A stretch of DNA of 11,064 nucleotides from Wolbachia sp. (GTDB taxonomy: Bacteria; Pseudomonadota; Alphaproteobacteria; Rickettsiales; Anaplasmataceae): the NCBI GenBank assembly GCA_022836975.1, contig JAIXMJ010000023.1, positions 1 through 11,064 on the forward strand. The letters are read 5' to 3'. How positions within the stretch are numbered: position 1 is the first letter of the stretch; every line of letters starts with the position of its first letter. Shown piece by piece: positions 1-7,598 of this stretch. The notes beneath the pieces were generated by a model. It was not told the DNA's origin. It did not search any database and worked only from the letters and a program-made list of their open reading frames with translations. The position numbers and the translations under genes are program-made.

Positions 1-1
1 A

Positions 2-100
2 TTTAAAATAATTGCAGATCGCTATCGAAATCGACGAAAACGTTTTAGTCTGAGGTTCAACTTAATTGCTGGAATTTACAACTTTGAGTTGATAAAATGA
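2..100 (+). CDS. IS5-family transposase, C-terminal end (partial)
   Basis: The frame starting at base 2 is open to the TGA at 98-100 and encodes 32 residues. They include an arginine-rich stretch (DRYRNRRKRF) followed by LRFNLIAGIYNFELIK. The basic RYRNRRKRF tract and the hydrophobic 'RFNLIAGIYN' tail are typical of the C-terminus of DDE-type IS5-family transposases with a DDE_Tnp_4-like domain. The final base of the stop codon is also the first base of the terminal inverted repeat, an economical arrangement normal for IS elements. The N-terminal part is outside the window, so intactness cannot be judged. Confidence 0.75.
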   Translation, partial: FKIIADRYRNRRKRFSLRFNLIAGIYNFELIK

Positions 101-115
101 GTTATGCAAGAAGTC
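100..115. repeat. Terminal inverted repeat of the left IS copy
   Basis: The sequence agttatgcaagaagtc is the exact reverse complement of 10906-10921. Beyond base 115 the two flanks differ (cagta here; taatg when the other flank is read outward), which fixes the outer boundary of the element. The target-site duplication cannot be checked because the other end of this copy is outside the window. Confidence 0.8.
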
Positions 116-160
116 CAGTACCTTGCAACAACATATTTTATTTATCTAGCAACATGCTCA

Positions 161-1339
161 TTATGAAATACAATTAGCTAAATCAAGAAAAGTAAATCTA
201 TCTCTTGTGGCAAATGCTAAATTAACTACCCTATTGTACTGTTTTTTATTCCAGCCTAAATGTTCAGGTAAATATGGAATAGAGAGTTCTAAAAATACTC
301 TTTCTAAGTGTTTACTAGATAGTAGGTTTTTTTGAATAATTTTGCAAATATCATTCCATTTTTCATGAATGATTATTTTTGCATTTTGTTGCATTTTTTT
401 CTTTTGTTCTAATATTTTTATAAATTTATTTATACCAAAACATTCTATTATTTCTTCCTCTTTAATGGATGATAGCCGTATAATAGGGTTTTTTATCGAT
501 AGTATTTTTTCTTGTAAATTGCCCATTGTAATGGTTGTAACAGCAATTTTTTCTCCATGAAGCAAATGATTACTATCATTTAAAGTATCCATAGCATGTG
601 CTATAATATGCTCTCCCTGACTAGCTGAATAGCTTCCACCTGTAATAACCATTCCTAGTCCTGAAATCAATAGAGCTTTCATTAATAATAATATTATTTC
701 GCTGTTTTGTTTGCTTAAATGACGATATTCTTTCAGTAAAGTCTGTTCAATTTCATATACCATTGTGAATGGTAACTCATTGTACTGCGTACCAAGTAAT
801 AAGTTGGATAGTAACCAGTCAGCTTGAATTGTTGAACGACAGATAAAATCGGCAAATCCGCTTAATGTCAAACGTGTTGGTGCATTGACGAGTATATCAG
901 TATCAATATATATTGCTTTTGCAAGATGTGCTGTAAGCGATGTTTTGTGTCTATTGATCGATATTGAAGCAGTGGCAGAAGCATAACCATTCATAGAAGC
1001 TGCTGTTGGAAAAAGTATATATTCTTTTCCTGTGATGTAGCTTGTATATTTGCATATATCATTAATTGTGCCACTACCAAGAGCTACTATTAAATCGCTC
1101 TCTTTTGTTTTGCTTTTTATTAATTCTATGAGTTCAAGAGAAGCAACTATGTTACATGCTGGAAGAATAATGCTAGGAATTTTATCTAATATTTTTTTAT
1201 TCAAAAATTTTACGGTGTTCTGATCTGCAACTAAAAAGATATTGTCTGAATGTTGTTGAGAAATTTCGTAAATATTGCCTATAAGCTTGGGAGCGATGAT
1301 TATTTCTTTGAAATAATATTGTTGTTGTAAATAATGCAT
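161..1339 (-). CDS. araM: sn-glycerol-1-phosphate dehydrogenase-like protein (AraM/EgsA family)
   Basis: A 392-residue member of the dehydroquinate synthase / iron-containing alcohol dehydrogenase superfamily, closest in character to AraM/EgsA, which reduces dihydroxyacetone phosphate to sn-glycerol 1-phosphate with NAD(P)H and a bound metal. The nucleotide-binding loop ALGSGTINDICKY is at about residues 86-98. The substrate-loop motif FPTAASMNGYASATAS follows at 110-125 (family: PTAPSMDGYAS). Likely metal ligands are D164 (GFADF), H244 (SQGEHIIAH) and H261 (LLHGEK). Length and motif order are those of a complete enzyme. The start codon lies only 36 bp from the divergent dapE start and no clear Shine-Dalgarno is visible, but no other Met fits before the core fold. 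In bacteria this activity feeds unusual glycerol ethers or glycerol-phosphate supply; which applies here is unknown. Family assignment is firm, exact substrate less so. Confidence 0.82.
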   Translation of the reverse strand: MHYLQQQYYFKEIIIAPKLIGNIYEISQQHSDNIFLVADQNTVKFLNKKILDKIPSIILPACNIVASLELIELIKSKTKESDLIVALGSGTINDICKYTSYITGKEYILFPTAASMNGYASATASISINRHKTSLTAHLAKAIYIDTDILVNAPTRLTLSGFADFICRSTIQADWLLSNLLLGTQYNELPFTMVYEIEQTLLKEYRHLSKQNSEIILLLMKALLISGLGMVITGGSYSASQGEHIIAHAMDTLNDSNHLLHGEKIAVTTITMGNLQEKILSIKNPIIRLSSIKEEEIIECFGINKFIKILEQKKKMQQNAKIIIHEKWNDICKIIQKNLLSSKHLERVFLELSIPYLPEHLGWNKKQYNRVVNLAFATRDRFTFLDLANCIS

Positions 1340-1375
1340 AAAGTGTTTATAGTATGGCTGGTCACTGTTTCAATT

Positions 1376-2557
1376 ATGAAAATTGATCCTGTAAAATTAA
1401 CGAAGAAATTAATTGCTTTTAAAAGTATAACACCCGCAGATGATGGGGCAATAGAATATATAGCAAGCATTCTTAAAAAAAATGGTTTTAATTCTCAAAT
1501 TTTAGAATTTGGTGATTGTAAGATTAAGAATCTGTATGCTGAATATGTAAATGGCACACCAAATTTATGTTTTGCTGGACACATTGACGTTGTACATCCT
1601 GGTAAATTAGAAGATTGGCTTTCTGATCCATTTAAACCAGAAGTAAGGAATGGAATGCTATATGGCAGAGGTGCGTCTGATATGAAAAGTGGAGTTGCTG
1701 CATTTATTGCTGCTATGGTTCATTCTATATCTCATATTAATGGTTCAGTGAGCGCTTTAATAACAAGTGCTGAAGAAAGTAGATCGGAATATGGCACTCA
1801 AGCAGTTTTAGAGTGGATGCAAAATAATAATAAAAAGATAGATTATTGTATAGTTGGCGAACCAACAAGTGATGAAAGATTAGGAGATATCATAAAGATA
1901 GGGAGAAGAGGTTCCATAACATTTAAATTAGTATGTTATGGAAAGCAGGGGCATGTTGCATACCCAGAACTGGCAGACAATGCTATATATAAGTTGATGG
2001 ATATGTTAAATAGGATAAAAAATGTTATTTTTGATAATGGTAATAAATATTTTCAATCTTCCAATTGTGAAATTACAACAATAGATGTGGGAAATAAGAG
2101 TAATAATGTAATACCTGGTTCAGCTACTGCATACTTTAATATTAGATATAATAACTTGCATACTTCTGATAGTTTATATAATTTGATAAACGCAATATGT
2201 TTTAACGTTACTCAAGATTATAAACTTCATATACATGAAAATAGAGAATCATTTTTATCTACTTTAGATAGAAATAGTGAGATTATGCTTGATGCAATAA
2301 ATAAAGTAACTAACATTGATCCGGTCTTTAGTACAAATGGTGGTACATCCGATGCTGCATTTATTAAGGATTTTTGCCCAGTGATTGAATTTGGAATGCT
2401 GAATAAAACTATGCATCAGATTAATGAATGTGTATTAATCGATGATATATATAAATTAACAAATATATATCAAGAATTTATAAAGAATTATTTCTATAAT
2501 GATATAGATGAACTTAATTTAGTAGGTAGTGTACCATATGATCCATTGTTAATCTAA
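1376..2557 (+). CDS. dapE: Succinyl-diaminopimelate desuccinylase
   Basis: M20-family zinc peptidase that removes succinate from N-succinyl-LL-diaminopimelate, giving LL-DAP for meso-DAP and lysine synthesis in the cytoplasm. Counting from the Met at 1376 (393 aa), the di-zinc site is complete: H69 (FAGHIDVV), D102 (GRGASDMKSG), catalytic E133 and zinc ligand E134 (TSAEES), E162 (VGEPTS) and H347 (NKTMHQINE). This matches the classic E. coli set H66/D100/E134/E135/E163/H349. An upstream in-frame ATG at 1334 would add 14 hydrophobic residues and overlap the araM start; MKIDPVKLTKKL is the normal DapE beginning, so 1376 is preferred. The gene overlaps the 3' end of the convergent C26-like gene by 4 bp. 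Meso-DAP supply fits the lipid II pathway that UppS also serves. Confidence 0.95.
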   Translation: MKIDPVKLTKKLIAFKSITPADDGAIEYIASILKKNGFNSQILEFGDCKIKNLYAEYVNGTPNLCFAGHIDVVHPGKLEDWLSDPFKPEVRNGMLYGRGASDMKSGVAAFIAAMVHSISHINGSVSALITSAEESRSEYGTQAVLEWMQNNNKKIDYCIVGEPTSDERLGDIIKIGRRGSITFKLVCYGKQGHVAYPELADNAIYKLMDMLNRIKNVIFDNGNKYFQSSNCEITTIDVGNKSNNVIPGSATAYFNIRYNNLHTSDSLYNLINAICFNVTQDYKLHIHENRESFLSTLDRNSEIMLDAINKVTNIDPVFSTNGGTSDAAFIKDFCPVIEFGMLNKTMHQINECVLIDDIYKLTNIYQEFIKNYFYNDIDELNLVGSVPYDPLLI

Positions 2558-3213
2558 CGATAGAGGAAGTCATATATAATGGATATTGCAACTAATTCCT
2601 GTTGGATTGAAGAATCTGAGTGCATTATAAGAGTATCTGTAAGGTAAATGTTACCATGTTTATCTTCTATTGCTCCTATTGTTCCATTATTGGAAAATCC
2701 TGCAATTTTATATCCCAAAGAGTCTAGTTTTCTTCTATTTTCAGGATTATTATTAATTCTGTTTGAGTTGCAGTGATGCAAATATACTGTAAACCATCCA
2801 TTTTGATCAGGTAATAAAAATTTAGATACCACATTCGCCAGATGGCTATTGGGTACAATTTTTATTGGCTCATGGGTTTTTTTCTTAGCTTCTTCTACAT
2901 TTATTATGTTATGTAAATTACTGCATATACTAAGTAGATGTATATTTTCTATTGTTTTTATCGATTTTTCCTGACCAACAATAAATATTCTATTGATATT
3001 TTTCTCTTTTACGGCTTTGTCGATATCGTAATCTTTAATTGGTATGACTTTGGCCCCAAAATTTCTCAATATATTTGCAAAATTTATTCCGTCTTCTTTT
3101 GCAATGAGCCCTACGATTACATTTTTGTGTACATTTGCGCTAGCAAAATTACTCAATAGTAATAATGCCGTTAACAGTAAATTAAGTACATTACTGTCAC
3201 ACTTATTGGCCAT
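2554..3213 (-). CDS. Putative secreted, degenerate class-I glutamine amidotransferase / peptidase C26-like protein
   Basis: A 219-residue protein, counted from the Met at 3213, beginning with a Sec-type signal peptide: MANKCDSN, then a leucine-rich core, and an A-S-A signal peptidase I site near residue 26. I read the mature part as a divergent peptidase C26 (PuuD / gamma-glutamyl-GABA hydrolase) fold. HLLSICSNLHNIINV (C97) aligns with the nucleophile elbow FAICRGLQ; THEPIKIVPNSHLANVVS with the HEVQV...LLSAL strand; VYLHH (146-147) with the 'VNSxHH' segment; FSNNGTIGAIED with 'SPDGxxEAxE'; and LIMHSD (H198, D200) with 'VQWHPE'. The Cys and His are kept, Glu has become Asp, the elbow glycines are lost, and roughly 30 residues before the Cys are missing, so activity is doubtful. 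An alternative Met at 3231 shares its first base with the CCA end of tRNA-Phe. The fold call is inference from motif order. Confidence 0.55.
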   Translation of the reverse strand: MANKCDSNVLNLLLTALLLLSNFASANVHKNVIVGLIAKEDGINFANILRNFGAKVIPIKDYDIDKAVKEKNINRIFIVGQEKSIKTIENIHLLSICSNLHNIINVEEAKKKTHEPIKIVPNSHLANVVSKFLLPDQNGWFTVYLHHCNSNRINNNPENRRKLDSLGYKIAGFSNNGTIGAIEDKHGNIYLTDTLIMHSDSSIQQELVAISIIYDFLYR

Positions 3214-3230
3214 ATAGTTTAATTTTAGCA

Positions 3231-3306
<76 letters not shown>

Positions 3307-3366
3307 TAATTATATATTTATATTTAAACAAAAAATGTTATTATGTCTATTGAAAGTTTAATGAAA

Positions 3367-3861
3367 ATGACGAATAAAAAGAAAATAGGGGTGTATCCTG
3401 GAACATTTGACCCTATTACTCTTGGACATATTGACATAATAAAAAGAGCATGTAAATTAGTTGATAAATTAATTATTGGAGTTGCTAAAAACACCAGTAA
3501 AAGTGCCGCCTTCGATCTCAAACTACGTGCGGAAATGGTAGAAGATGAAATTGAAGCATTGGGAATTAATGCTGAAGTTGTCTCGTTTGATGGGTTATTA
3601 GTTAATTTTGCAAAAAAACAGAAGGCTTCTGTTATTATCAGAGGCTTACGTGCGGTATCAGATTTTGATTATGAATTTCAAATGAGCTGGGTAAATTATA
3701 AGCTTCTTCCTGAAATTGAAACTATATTTTTGCCTGCATCTGAGGATACTCAATTTATTTCATCAAGTTTTGTAAAAGAAATTGCAAGTTTTAAGGGAGA
3801 TATTAGCAAATTTGTACCAGAAAGTGTTAAAAAGAAACTATATAAAGAAGATAATATATAA
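3367..3861 (+). CDS. coaD: Phosphopantetheine adenylyltransferase
   Basis: Penultimate enzyme of coenzyme A synthesis; it transfers AMP from ATP to 4'-phosphopantetheine to form dephospho-CoA. From the Met at 3367 the protein has 164 residues, usual for CoaD. The nucleotidyltransferase signature YPGTFDPITLGHIDII, with the T/HxGH-type motif, sits at about residues 10-25. The conserved VIIRGLRAVSDFDYEFQM block and the C-terminal EDTQFISSSFVKEIASFKGD motif are intact. In-frame ATGs at 3343 and 3361 give 8 or 2 extra residues; none has a convincing Shine-Dalgarno, and 3367 best matches the usual family N-terminus. It reads toward the zinc-finger gene 65 bp downstream and is probably cotranscribed with it. 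Confidence 0.95.
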   Translation: MTNKKKIGVYPGTFDPITLGHIDIIKRACKLVDKLIIGVAKNTSKSAAFDLKLRAEMVEDEIEALGINAEVVSFDGLLVNFAKKQKASVIIRGLRAVSDFDYEFQMSWVNYKLLPEIETIFLPASEDTQFISSSFVKEIASFKGDISKFVPESVKKKLYKEDNI

Positions 3862-3926
3862 TTCTATCTTTATTTTACAAGATATGTTAAATGTATAGAA
3901 TTTATAGACTAATGGAGCAGAGTACA

Positions 3927-4127
3927 ATGTCTGAGATAGAATCTAGCGAAGCATGTGAGGTAAAAGTTAGTAGTAGAAAAGTCTGTTGTAATGGGAATGA
4001 CAAAGATAGTACTGGCCATCCAATAATATACTTGCACGTTGAAGAAGAAGAACCAACGCGATGTCCTTATTGTAACCAGGTCTTTGTTTATGATTGTACC
4101 GTAGAACAAGTTGAAATAACAGAGTAA
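3927..4127 (+). CDS. Zinc-finger domain protein, zf-CHCC / NDUFS6-like
   Basis: A 66-residue protein of the zf-CHCC family, the bacterial relatives of the complex I accessory subunit NDUFS6. The zinc site is visible as C21, H31, C46 and C49 (VCCNG... STGHPIIYL ... RCPYCNQVF). The Cys-to-His spacing is one residue longer than in the usual C-x8-H form, and C20 next to C21 could be an alternative ligand. The start at 3927 is chosen because GGAG (3914-3917) lies 9 bases upstream. Frames extended to 3891 or 3912 add residues unlike the family. In alphaproteobacteria and mitochondria these proteins bind to the NADH:quinone oxidoreductase peripheral arm. It converges on cdsA with 6 bp between stop codons. 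Confidence 0.85.
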   Translation: MSEIESSEACEVKVSSRKVCCNGNDKDSTGHPIIYLHVEEEEPTRCPYCNQVFVYDCTVEQVEITE

Positions 4128-4133
4128 GGTAAG

Positions 4134-4760
4134 CTAGCTTATGTAGATGGCTATGAGTGGTGCGGTAAAGATAAAACTATCCATACGGTCTAGGATACCT
4201 CCGTGTCCTGGTATCATATTACTGCTATCCTTAATGCCATAAGCCCTTTTTATTAGTGACTCAGTAAAATCACCTAACTGTGCTACGATTGCCAATCCGA
4301 TACCAATAACAGGTGAATAAAATAATGGGAATGAACCAAGAAAGAGTGACCATAAAACCGTTAATACTACGCTTGCTGAAATTGACCCGCAAAGACCTGA
4401 CCACGTTTTGCCAGGACTAATCGCTGGACAAATTTTTGCTCCACCAAATTTTTTGCCGAATAGGTAAGCAGTAATATCAATTGCCCAGATTGTCATAGCA
4501 AACCACATTAATACATATCTCCCGTATGGTAAACTATATAAATATATTATAGATGCGTTAGGTAATGCAACTAATAGCAATGCAAAAATATATAAGATCT
4601 TGTTTCCTTGCGTTATATTATACCATTCAAACGAGGATAACACTGCTATAGAAAGAATTAAAAAATAAAACGCTAAATCACTAAAACATACTGAAAAAAC
4701 AGCAATTAGCAACATCATTACCGTAGATAGTGTTCGCATAATAAAATTATCATTTGCCAT
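4134..4760 (-). CDS. cdsA: Phosphatidate cytidylyltransferase
   Basis: Integral membrane enzyme that makes CDP-diacylglycerol from CTP and phosphatidate, the branch point for phosphatidylethanolamine and phosphatidylglycerol. The 208-residue chain has several hydrophobic segments and ends with the full family signature at about residues 168-194 (SLIKRAYGIKDSSNM, then PGHGGILDRMD). An earlier conserved block, DITAYLFGKKFGG and SPGKTWSG, is also present. An in-frame ATG at 4781 exists, but the Met at 4758-4760 is preferred because a strong AAGGAG lies just upstream, inside the end of uppS. The protein is shorter than E. coli CdsA (about 285 aa), with a reduced N-terminal membrane region. It is the last gene of the minus-strand operon here; dxr and rseP, common next genes in alphaproteobacteria, do not follow. 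Confidence 0.94.
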   Translation of the reverse strand: MANDNFIMRTLSTVMMLLIAVFSVCFSDLAFYFLILSIAVLSSFEWYNITQGNKILYIFALLLVALPNASIIYLYSLPYGRYVLMWFAMTIWAIDITAYLFGKKFGGAKICPAISPGKTWSGLCGSISASVVLTVLWSLFLGSFPLFYSPVIGIGLAIVAQLGDFTESLIKRAYGIKDSSNMIPGHGGILDRMDSFIFTAPLIAIYIS

Positions 4761-5478
4761 ATTTTCTCTCTCTCCTTGCATATTCTTGTAATGCTTTTAT
4801 GAGACCTTTGCAAGAAAAACTAGGCCACAAAGTATCACAGAAGTATAATTCAGCATAGGCAGCTTGCCATAATAAGAAATTACTTAACCTTTTTTCACCT
4901 CCAGTGCGGATTAATAAGTCCAATTGCGGAAGATTTTTAGTATATAGAAAGCTCCCGAATTTATCCTCTGATATATCATTGATATTATTTTCTCTAATAA
5001 TACTTACAGCATTTATTATTTCTTGCTTTGAACTATAACTCACAGCTATGGTAAGTAGTAGCCCGTTGTTTTTGGATGTTATCTCTTCAGTTTTTTTTAT
5101 TTCTTGAGTGAGGTTATAAGGTAGTAGATTAAGATTACCAATAAAATTCAGCTTGATATTAAGATTATAAACCGAGTCAAGTTGGCCTTTATCAGTCAAG
5201 AAAGAGTAAAATAAGCTAAACAATTCATCAGTTTCATCTTTCGGTCTTTGCCAGTTTTCCATAGAAAATGCATATAGAGTTAAATAAGGTATAGCAAGCT
5301 CAGCACAATGTTTTATGATGCTAAGCGCAACCTTACTACCTTTTTTATAACCATCAGCTTTTGTTTTTCCATGTTTGCTTGCCCATCTACCACTACCATC
5401 CATGATGATTGCTATGTGTTTTGGTAAACACGCATTGTTAATGCTGCAGTATATCTTTTTCTTTGAGAGATAATTCAT
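4750..5478 (-). CDS. uppS: Undecaprenyl diphosphate synthase (cis-prenyltransferase)
   Basis: Extends farnesyl diphosphate with isopentenyl diphosphate to C55 undecaprenyl diphosphate, the lipid carrier for lipid II. The protein has 242 residues. Seen motifs are IAIIMDGSGRWA (about 22-33), LTLYAFSMENWQRP (66-79) and the C-terminal DLLIRTGGEKRLSNFLLWQ with AYAELYF. D27 and R31 of the phosphate-binding loop are kept. Two residues differ from the usual family pattern: S29 replaces the Asn of MDGNGRWA, and Y44 replaces the His of the RxxGHxxG motif (here ADGYKKG). The gene overlaps the end of frr by 41 bp and the start of cdsA by 11 bp, implying translational coupling. The rest of the chain looks fully maintained, so I call it an intact gene with altered active-site residues. 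Confidence 0.93.
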   Translation of the reverse strand: MNYLSKKKIYCSINNACLPKHIAIIMDGSGRWASKHGKTKADGYKKGSKVALSIIKHCAELAIPYLTLYAFSMENWQRPKDETDELFSLFYSFLTDKGQLDSVYNLNIKLNFIGNLNLLPYNLTQEIKKTEEITSKNNGLLLTIAVSYSSKQEIINAVSIIRENNINDISEDKFGSFLYTKNLPQLDLLIRTGGEKRLSNFLLWQAAYAELYFCDTLWPSFSCKGLIKALQEYARRERKYGK

Positions 5479-5992
5479 TATCTACTGTTTTGATACTGTT
5501 ATCAGTAATATTTTGTATTTCTTCTTTCACGCTATGAAAATCGTCTTCTGAAATTTCCTTATTTTCTTTTATCTTTTTTAGTTTTTTTATAGTGTTTTCA
5601 CGTATTTTTCTAACTGCAATACGTGCTTTCTCAGCATACTGATGTAATAATTTGACATATTTTGCTCGTGTTTCTTGTGTTAAGTCTGGTAAAACTATAC
5701 GCACAGTACTGCCTTCAACCATAGGATTAAGATTAAGATTAGTATTGACTATAGCAGTTTTTACTTCGCCTACATTACTTATATCATATACTTTGATTAA
5801 TAGAGTTTTATTGTCCATTAGTGAAACGTTAGCAACTTCACTCAATTTTTGGTGCCCTCCATAAGCATTGACAACTACTCCATCGAGTAATGATGTGCTA
5901 GCTCTACCAGTACGTACACCCTTAATATCATTATGGAAAATATTAAGAGTCTTTGAAATGTTTTCTTTCATTTCATTTTTTATTTCTAACAT
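5438..5992 (-). CDS. frr: Ribosome recycling factor
   Basis: RRF works with EF-G to split post-termination ribosomes. The protein is 184 residues (usual about 185). The long-helix domain contains KGVRTGRASTSLLDG near residues 24-38. The beta domain carries NVSLMDNKTLLIKVYD, NPMVEGSTVRIVLPDLTQETR and YAEKARIAVRKIREN, which includes the conserved arginines that contact 23S rRNA. The C-terminal helix is lysine- and glutamate-rich, as usual. It lies 11 bp after pyrH, and its 3' end overlaps uppS by 41 bp, an unusually long overlap that makes uppS initiation depend on ribosomes still translating frr. Confidence 0.97.
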   Translation of the reverse strand: MLEIKNEMKENISKTLNIFHNDIKGVRTGRASTSLLDGVVVNAYGGHQKLSEVANVSLMDNKTLLIKVYDISNVGEVKTAIVNTNLNLNPMVEGSTVRIVLPDLTQETRAKYVKLLHQYAEKARIAVRKIRENTIKKLKKIKENKEISEDDFHSVKEEIQNITDNSIKTVDNELSLKEKDILQH

Positions 5993-6003
5993 AGACTACC
6001 CAT

Positions 6004-6714
6004 TTATTTAGAATCTGAAACTATAGTGTAAATACCATTACCTTTGATGACATTAATTATTTTTTCTTCCTTTAAAGAAAATACTATAATAGGAATTGAA
6101 TTCTCTCGTGCAAGTGAAACTGCAGATGCATCCATTACTTTCAAATCACGAGACAATAGATCTGTATAAGACAATTTGTCATACATTATTGCATCCTTAT
6201 TTTGTTTTGGATCAGAGGAATAGATGCCACTGACTTGTGTGCCTTTTAGTATAACATCGCAATTCATCTCAACGGCACGCAAAGCTGCAGCTGTGTCTGT
6301 TGTAAAAAATGGATTGCCTGTCCCTGCTGCAAATATTACTATCCTGCCTTTTTCTAGGTGACGTATAGCTTTTCTTCTTATATAAGTCTCGCATATAGTA
6401 GTCATTGGTATTGCAGATAATACTCTAGAAGTTACAGAATATTTTTCTAAAAAGTTTTGTAAGATGAGAGCGTTAATTACAGTACCAAGCATACCTATAT
6501 AATCGCTACTGGCCCGTTCATGTCCACTTAAAAAAGCTGACGTGCCTCGAAAAATATTACCGCCACCGACAACTATACAAACTTGCACCCCTAGATTACA
6601 AACTTCAACTATGTCTTTCGACAACACATTAATAGCTTCCATATTATGGCTACACTGTTGTGAACCCATCAAAGCTTCACCAGAAATTTTAAGTAATACT
6701 CTAGAATAATTCAC
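6004..6714 (-). CDS. pyrH: UMP kinase (GTG start)
   Basis: Phosphorylates UMP to UDP in pyrimidine nucleotide synthesis; an amino-acid-kinase-fold enzyme, active as a hexamer in bacteria. In the 236 residues I see the phosphate-binding start LLKISGEALMGS (7-18), VVGGGNIFRG (48-57), DYIGMLGTVINALILQ (71-86) and GTGNPFFTTDTAAALRAVEM (131-150). All are family hallmarks. The first codon is GTG: the in-frame codons just before it lead to a stop, and the next Met lies inside the core motif, so GTG is the only reasonable start. It follows the tsf stop by 9 bp, and the purine run AAAAAAGG abuts the start too closely for a normal Shine-Dalgarno, so initiation may rely on coupling to tsf. Confidence 0.96.
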   Translation of the reverse strand: MNYSRVLLKISGEALMGSQQCSHNMEAINVLSKDIVEVCNLGVQVCIVVGGGNIFRGTSAFLSGHERASSDYIGMLGTVINALILQNFLEKYSVTSRVLSAIPMTTICETYIRRKAIRHLEKGRIVIFAAGTGNPFFTTDTAAALRAVEMNCDVILKGTQVSGIYSSDPKQNKDAIMYDKLSYTDLLSRDLKVMDASAVSLARENSIPIIVFSLKEEKIINVIKGNGIYTIVSDSK

Positions 6715-6723
6715 CCTTTTTTA

Positions 6724-7596
6724 TTATTCAACACCCAAGATAAATAATTTATAATCCAGCAGTTTAATCGAACAATTTAAATGCGATTCATTTAATTTGA
6801 TAAAGTCGAAAATGCTGAGCTTATCATCCTTAATGAATTTTTGCTCAAGTAAAACAACTTCTTCATAATACTTAGACATTCGACCCTCTATGATTTTTTG
6901 TGCTATTTCTTCAGGTTTATTTAAACTTTTTATTTGTGCAGCGACCTCAGAACGTTCATTATTTAATTTTTCTGGATCTATGTCATTTATCGATAAAACT
7001 TCTGGTTTCATGGCAACTATGTGCATTGCTATTTGCTTACCAATCTCTTTAAGTTTTATTTTATCTCCTAACGATTCTATGGAGACTAAGGCTCCAGTTG
7101 TACCTAAACTGGGTGTTGCACCATGTACGTAACCAGCAACAACTCCTTGCTTGTTTTCCATACGATGCATTCTTTTTAATTCAAGTTTTTCTCCAAAAAT
7201 TGAGCTTTCATTCATTATAAGCTCATGTACTGTACCGAAATTTTCATATTGAAGATTCTTAAGATCATCTGTGTTAGTACAATGCTCCTTATGAGCAAGT
7301 AAAGCTAGATTTTTAGCTAATTCCATAAATTTTCCATTACGTGCAACAAAATCTGTTTCACAATTTAATTCTATTAGAACACCGCTATTTTCTTCTAAAC
7401 ACATTGCTACTAAACCATCCGTTGCTACCCTATCAGATTTCTTGCCAGCTTTGGCAAGACCAATGATACGTAGCTTATCAACTGCTCTATTTACATCACC
7501 ATTACATTCCTCAAGTGCTTTTTTACAGTCGCTAATACTGGCAAATGCACCAATTTTATCACGTAACAATTTTATATACTCTTTACTTATTTTCAT
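6724..7596 (-). CDS. tsf: Elongation factor Ts
   Basis: Guanine nucleotide exchange factor for EF-Tu. The protein is 290 residues. It has an N-terminal UBA-like domain (about 1-50, with DCKKALEECNGDVNRAVDKLR) and the EF-Tu-disrupting motif NCETDFVARN at about 78-87, followed by the core subdomains and the dimerisation coiled coil. The usual N-terminal TGAGMMDCKKAL is replaced by IGAFASISDCKKAL, two residues longer and lacking the Met-Met pair, so the contact to the EF-Tu G domain is somewhat altered. The start is supported by the purine-rich AAGGGGG at the end of rpsB; only 2 bp separate the two genes, the standard rpsB-tsf pairing. Confidence 0.97.
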   Translation of the reverse strand: MKISKEYIKLLRDKIGAFASISDCKKALEECNGDVNRAVDKLRIIGLAKAGKKSDRVATDGLVAMCLEENSGVLIELNCETDFVARNGKFMELAKNLALLAHKEHCTNTDDLKNLQYENFGTVHELIMNESSIFGEKLELKRMHRMENKQGVVAGYVHGATPSLGTTGALVSIESLGDKIKLKEIGKQIAMHIVAMKPEVLSINDIDPEKLNNERSEVAAQIKSLNKPEEIAQKIIEGRMSKYYEEVVLLEQKFIKDDKLSIFDFIKLNESHLNCSIKLLDYKLFILGVE

Positions 7597-7598
7597 TT

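Larger units (their letters stand above)
1..115 (+). mobile_element. 3' end of an IS5-family insertion sequence, cut by the window edge
   Basis: This is the right-hand end of an insertion sequence whose body lies outside the window. It holds the last 32 transposase codons and then a terminal inverted repeat at 100-115. The same 16 bases occur reverse-complemented at 10906-10921, where a second element of the same type begins, so the IS boundary is supported internally. Both elements have their transposase on the plus strand and therefore lie in direct orientation. The two-ORF IS5-family type found in Wolbachia (ISWpi1-like) is my best guess for the family, but the name is not proven. Confidence 0.8.

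Noticed and set aside
3307..3342. TATAAT-like string next to tRNA-Phe, considered as its -10 box
   Set aside because: It ends about 2 bases from the mature tRNA 5' end, so transcription would begin inside the tRNA; the spacer is simply A/T-rich.
4130..4141. 12-bp perfect palindrome TAAGCTAGCTTA between the convergent zf-CHCC and cdsA stops, considered as a terminator
   Set aside because: With a 4-base loop only 4 weak pairs remain and no T-run follows on either strand; it is not a credible terminator.
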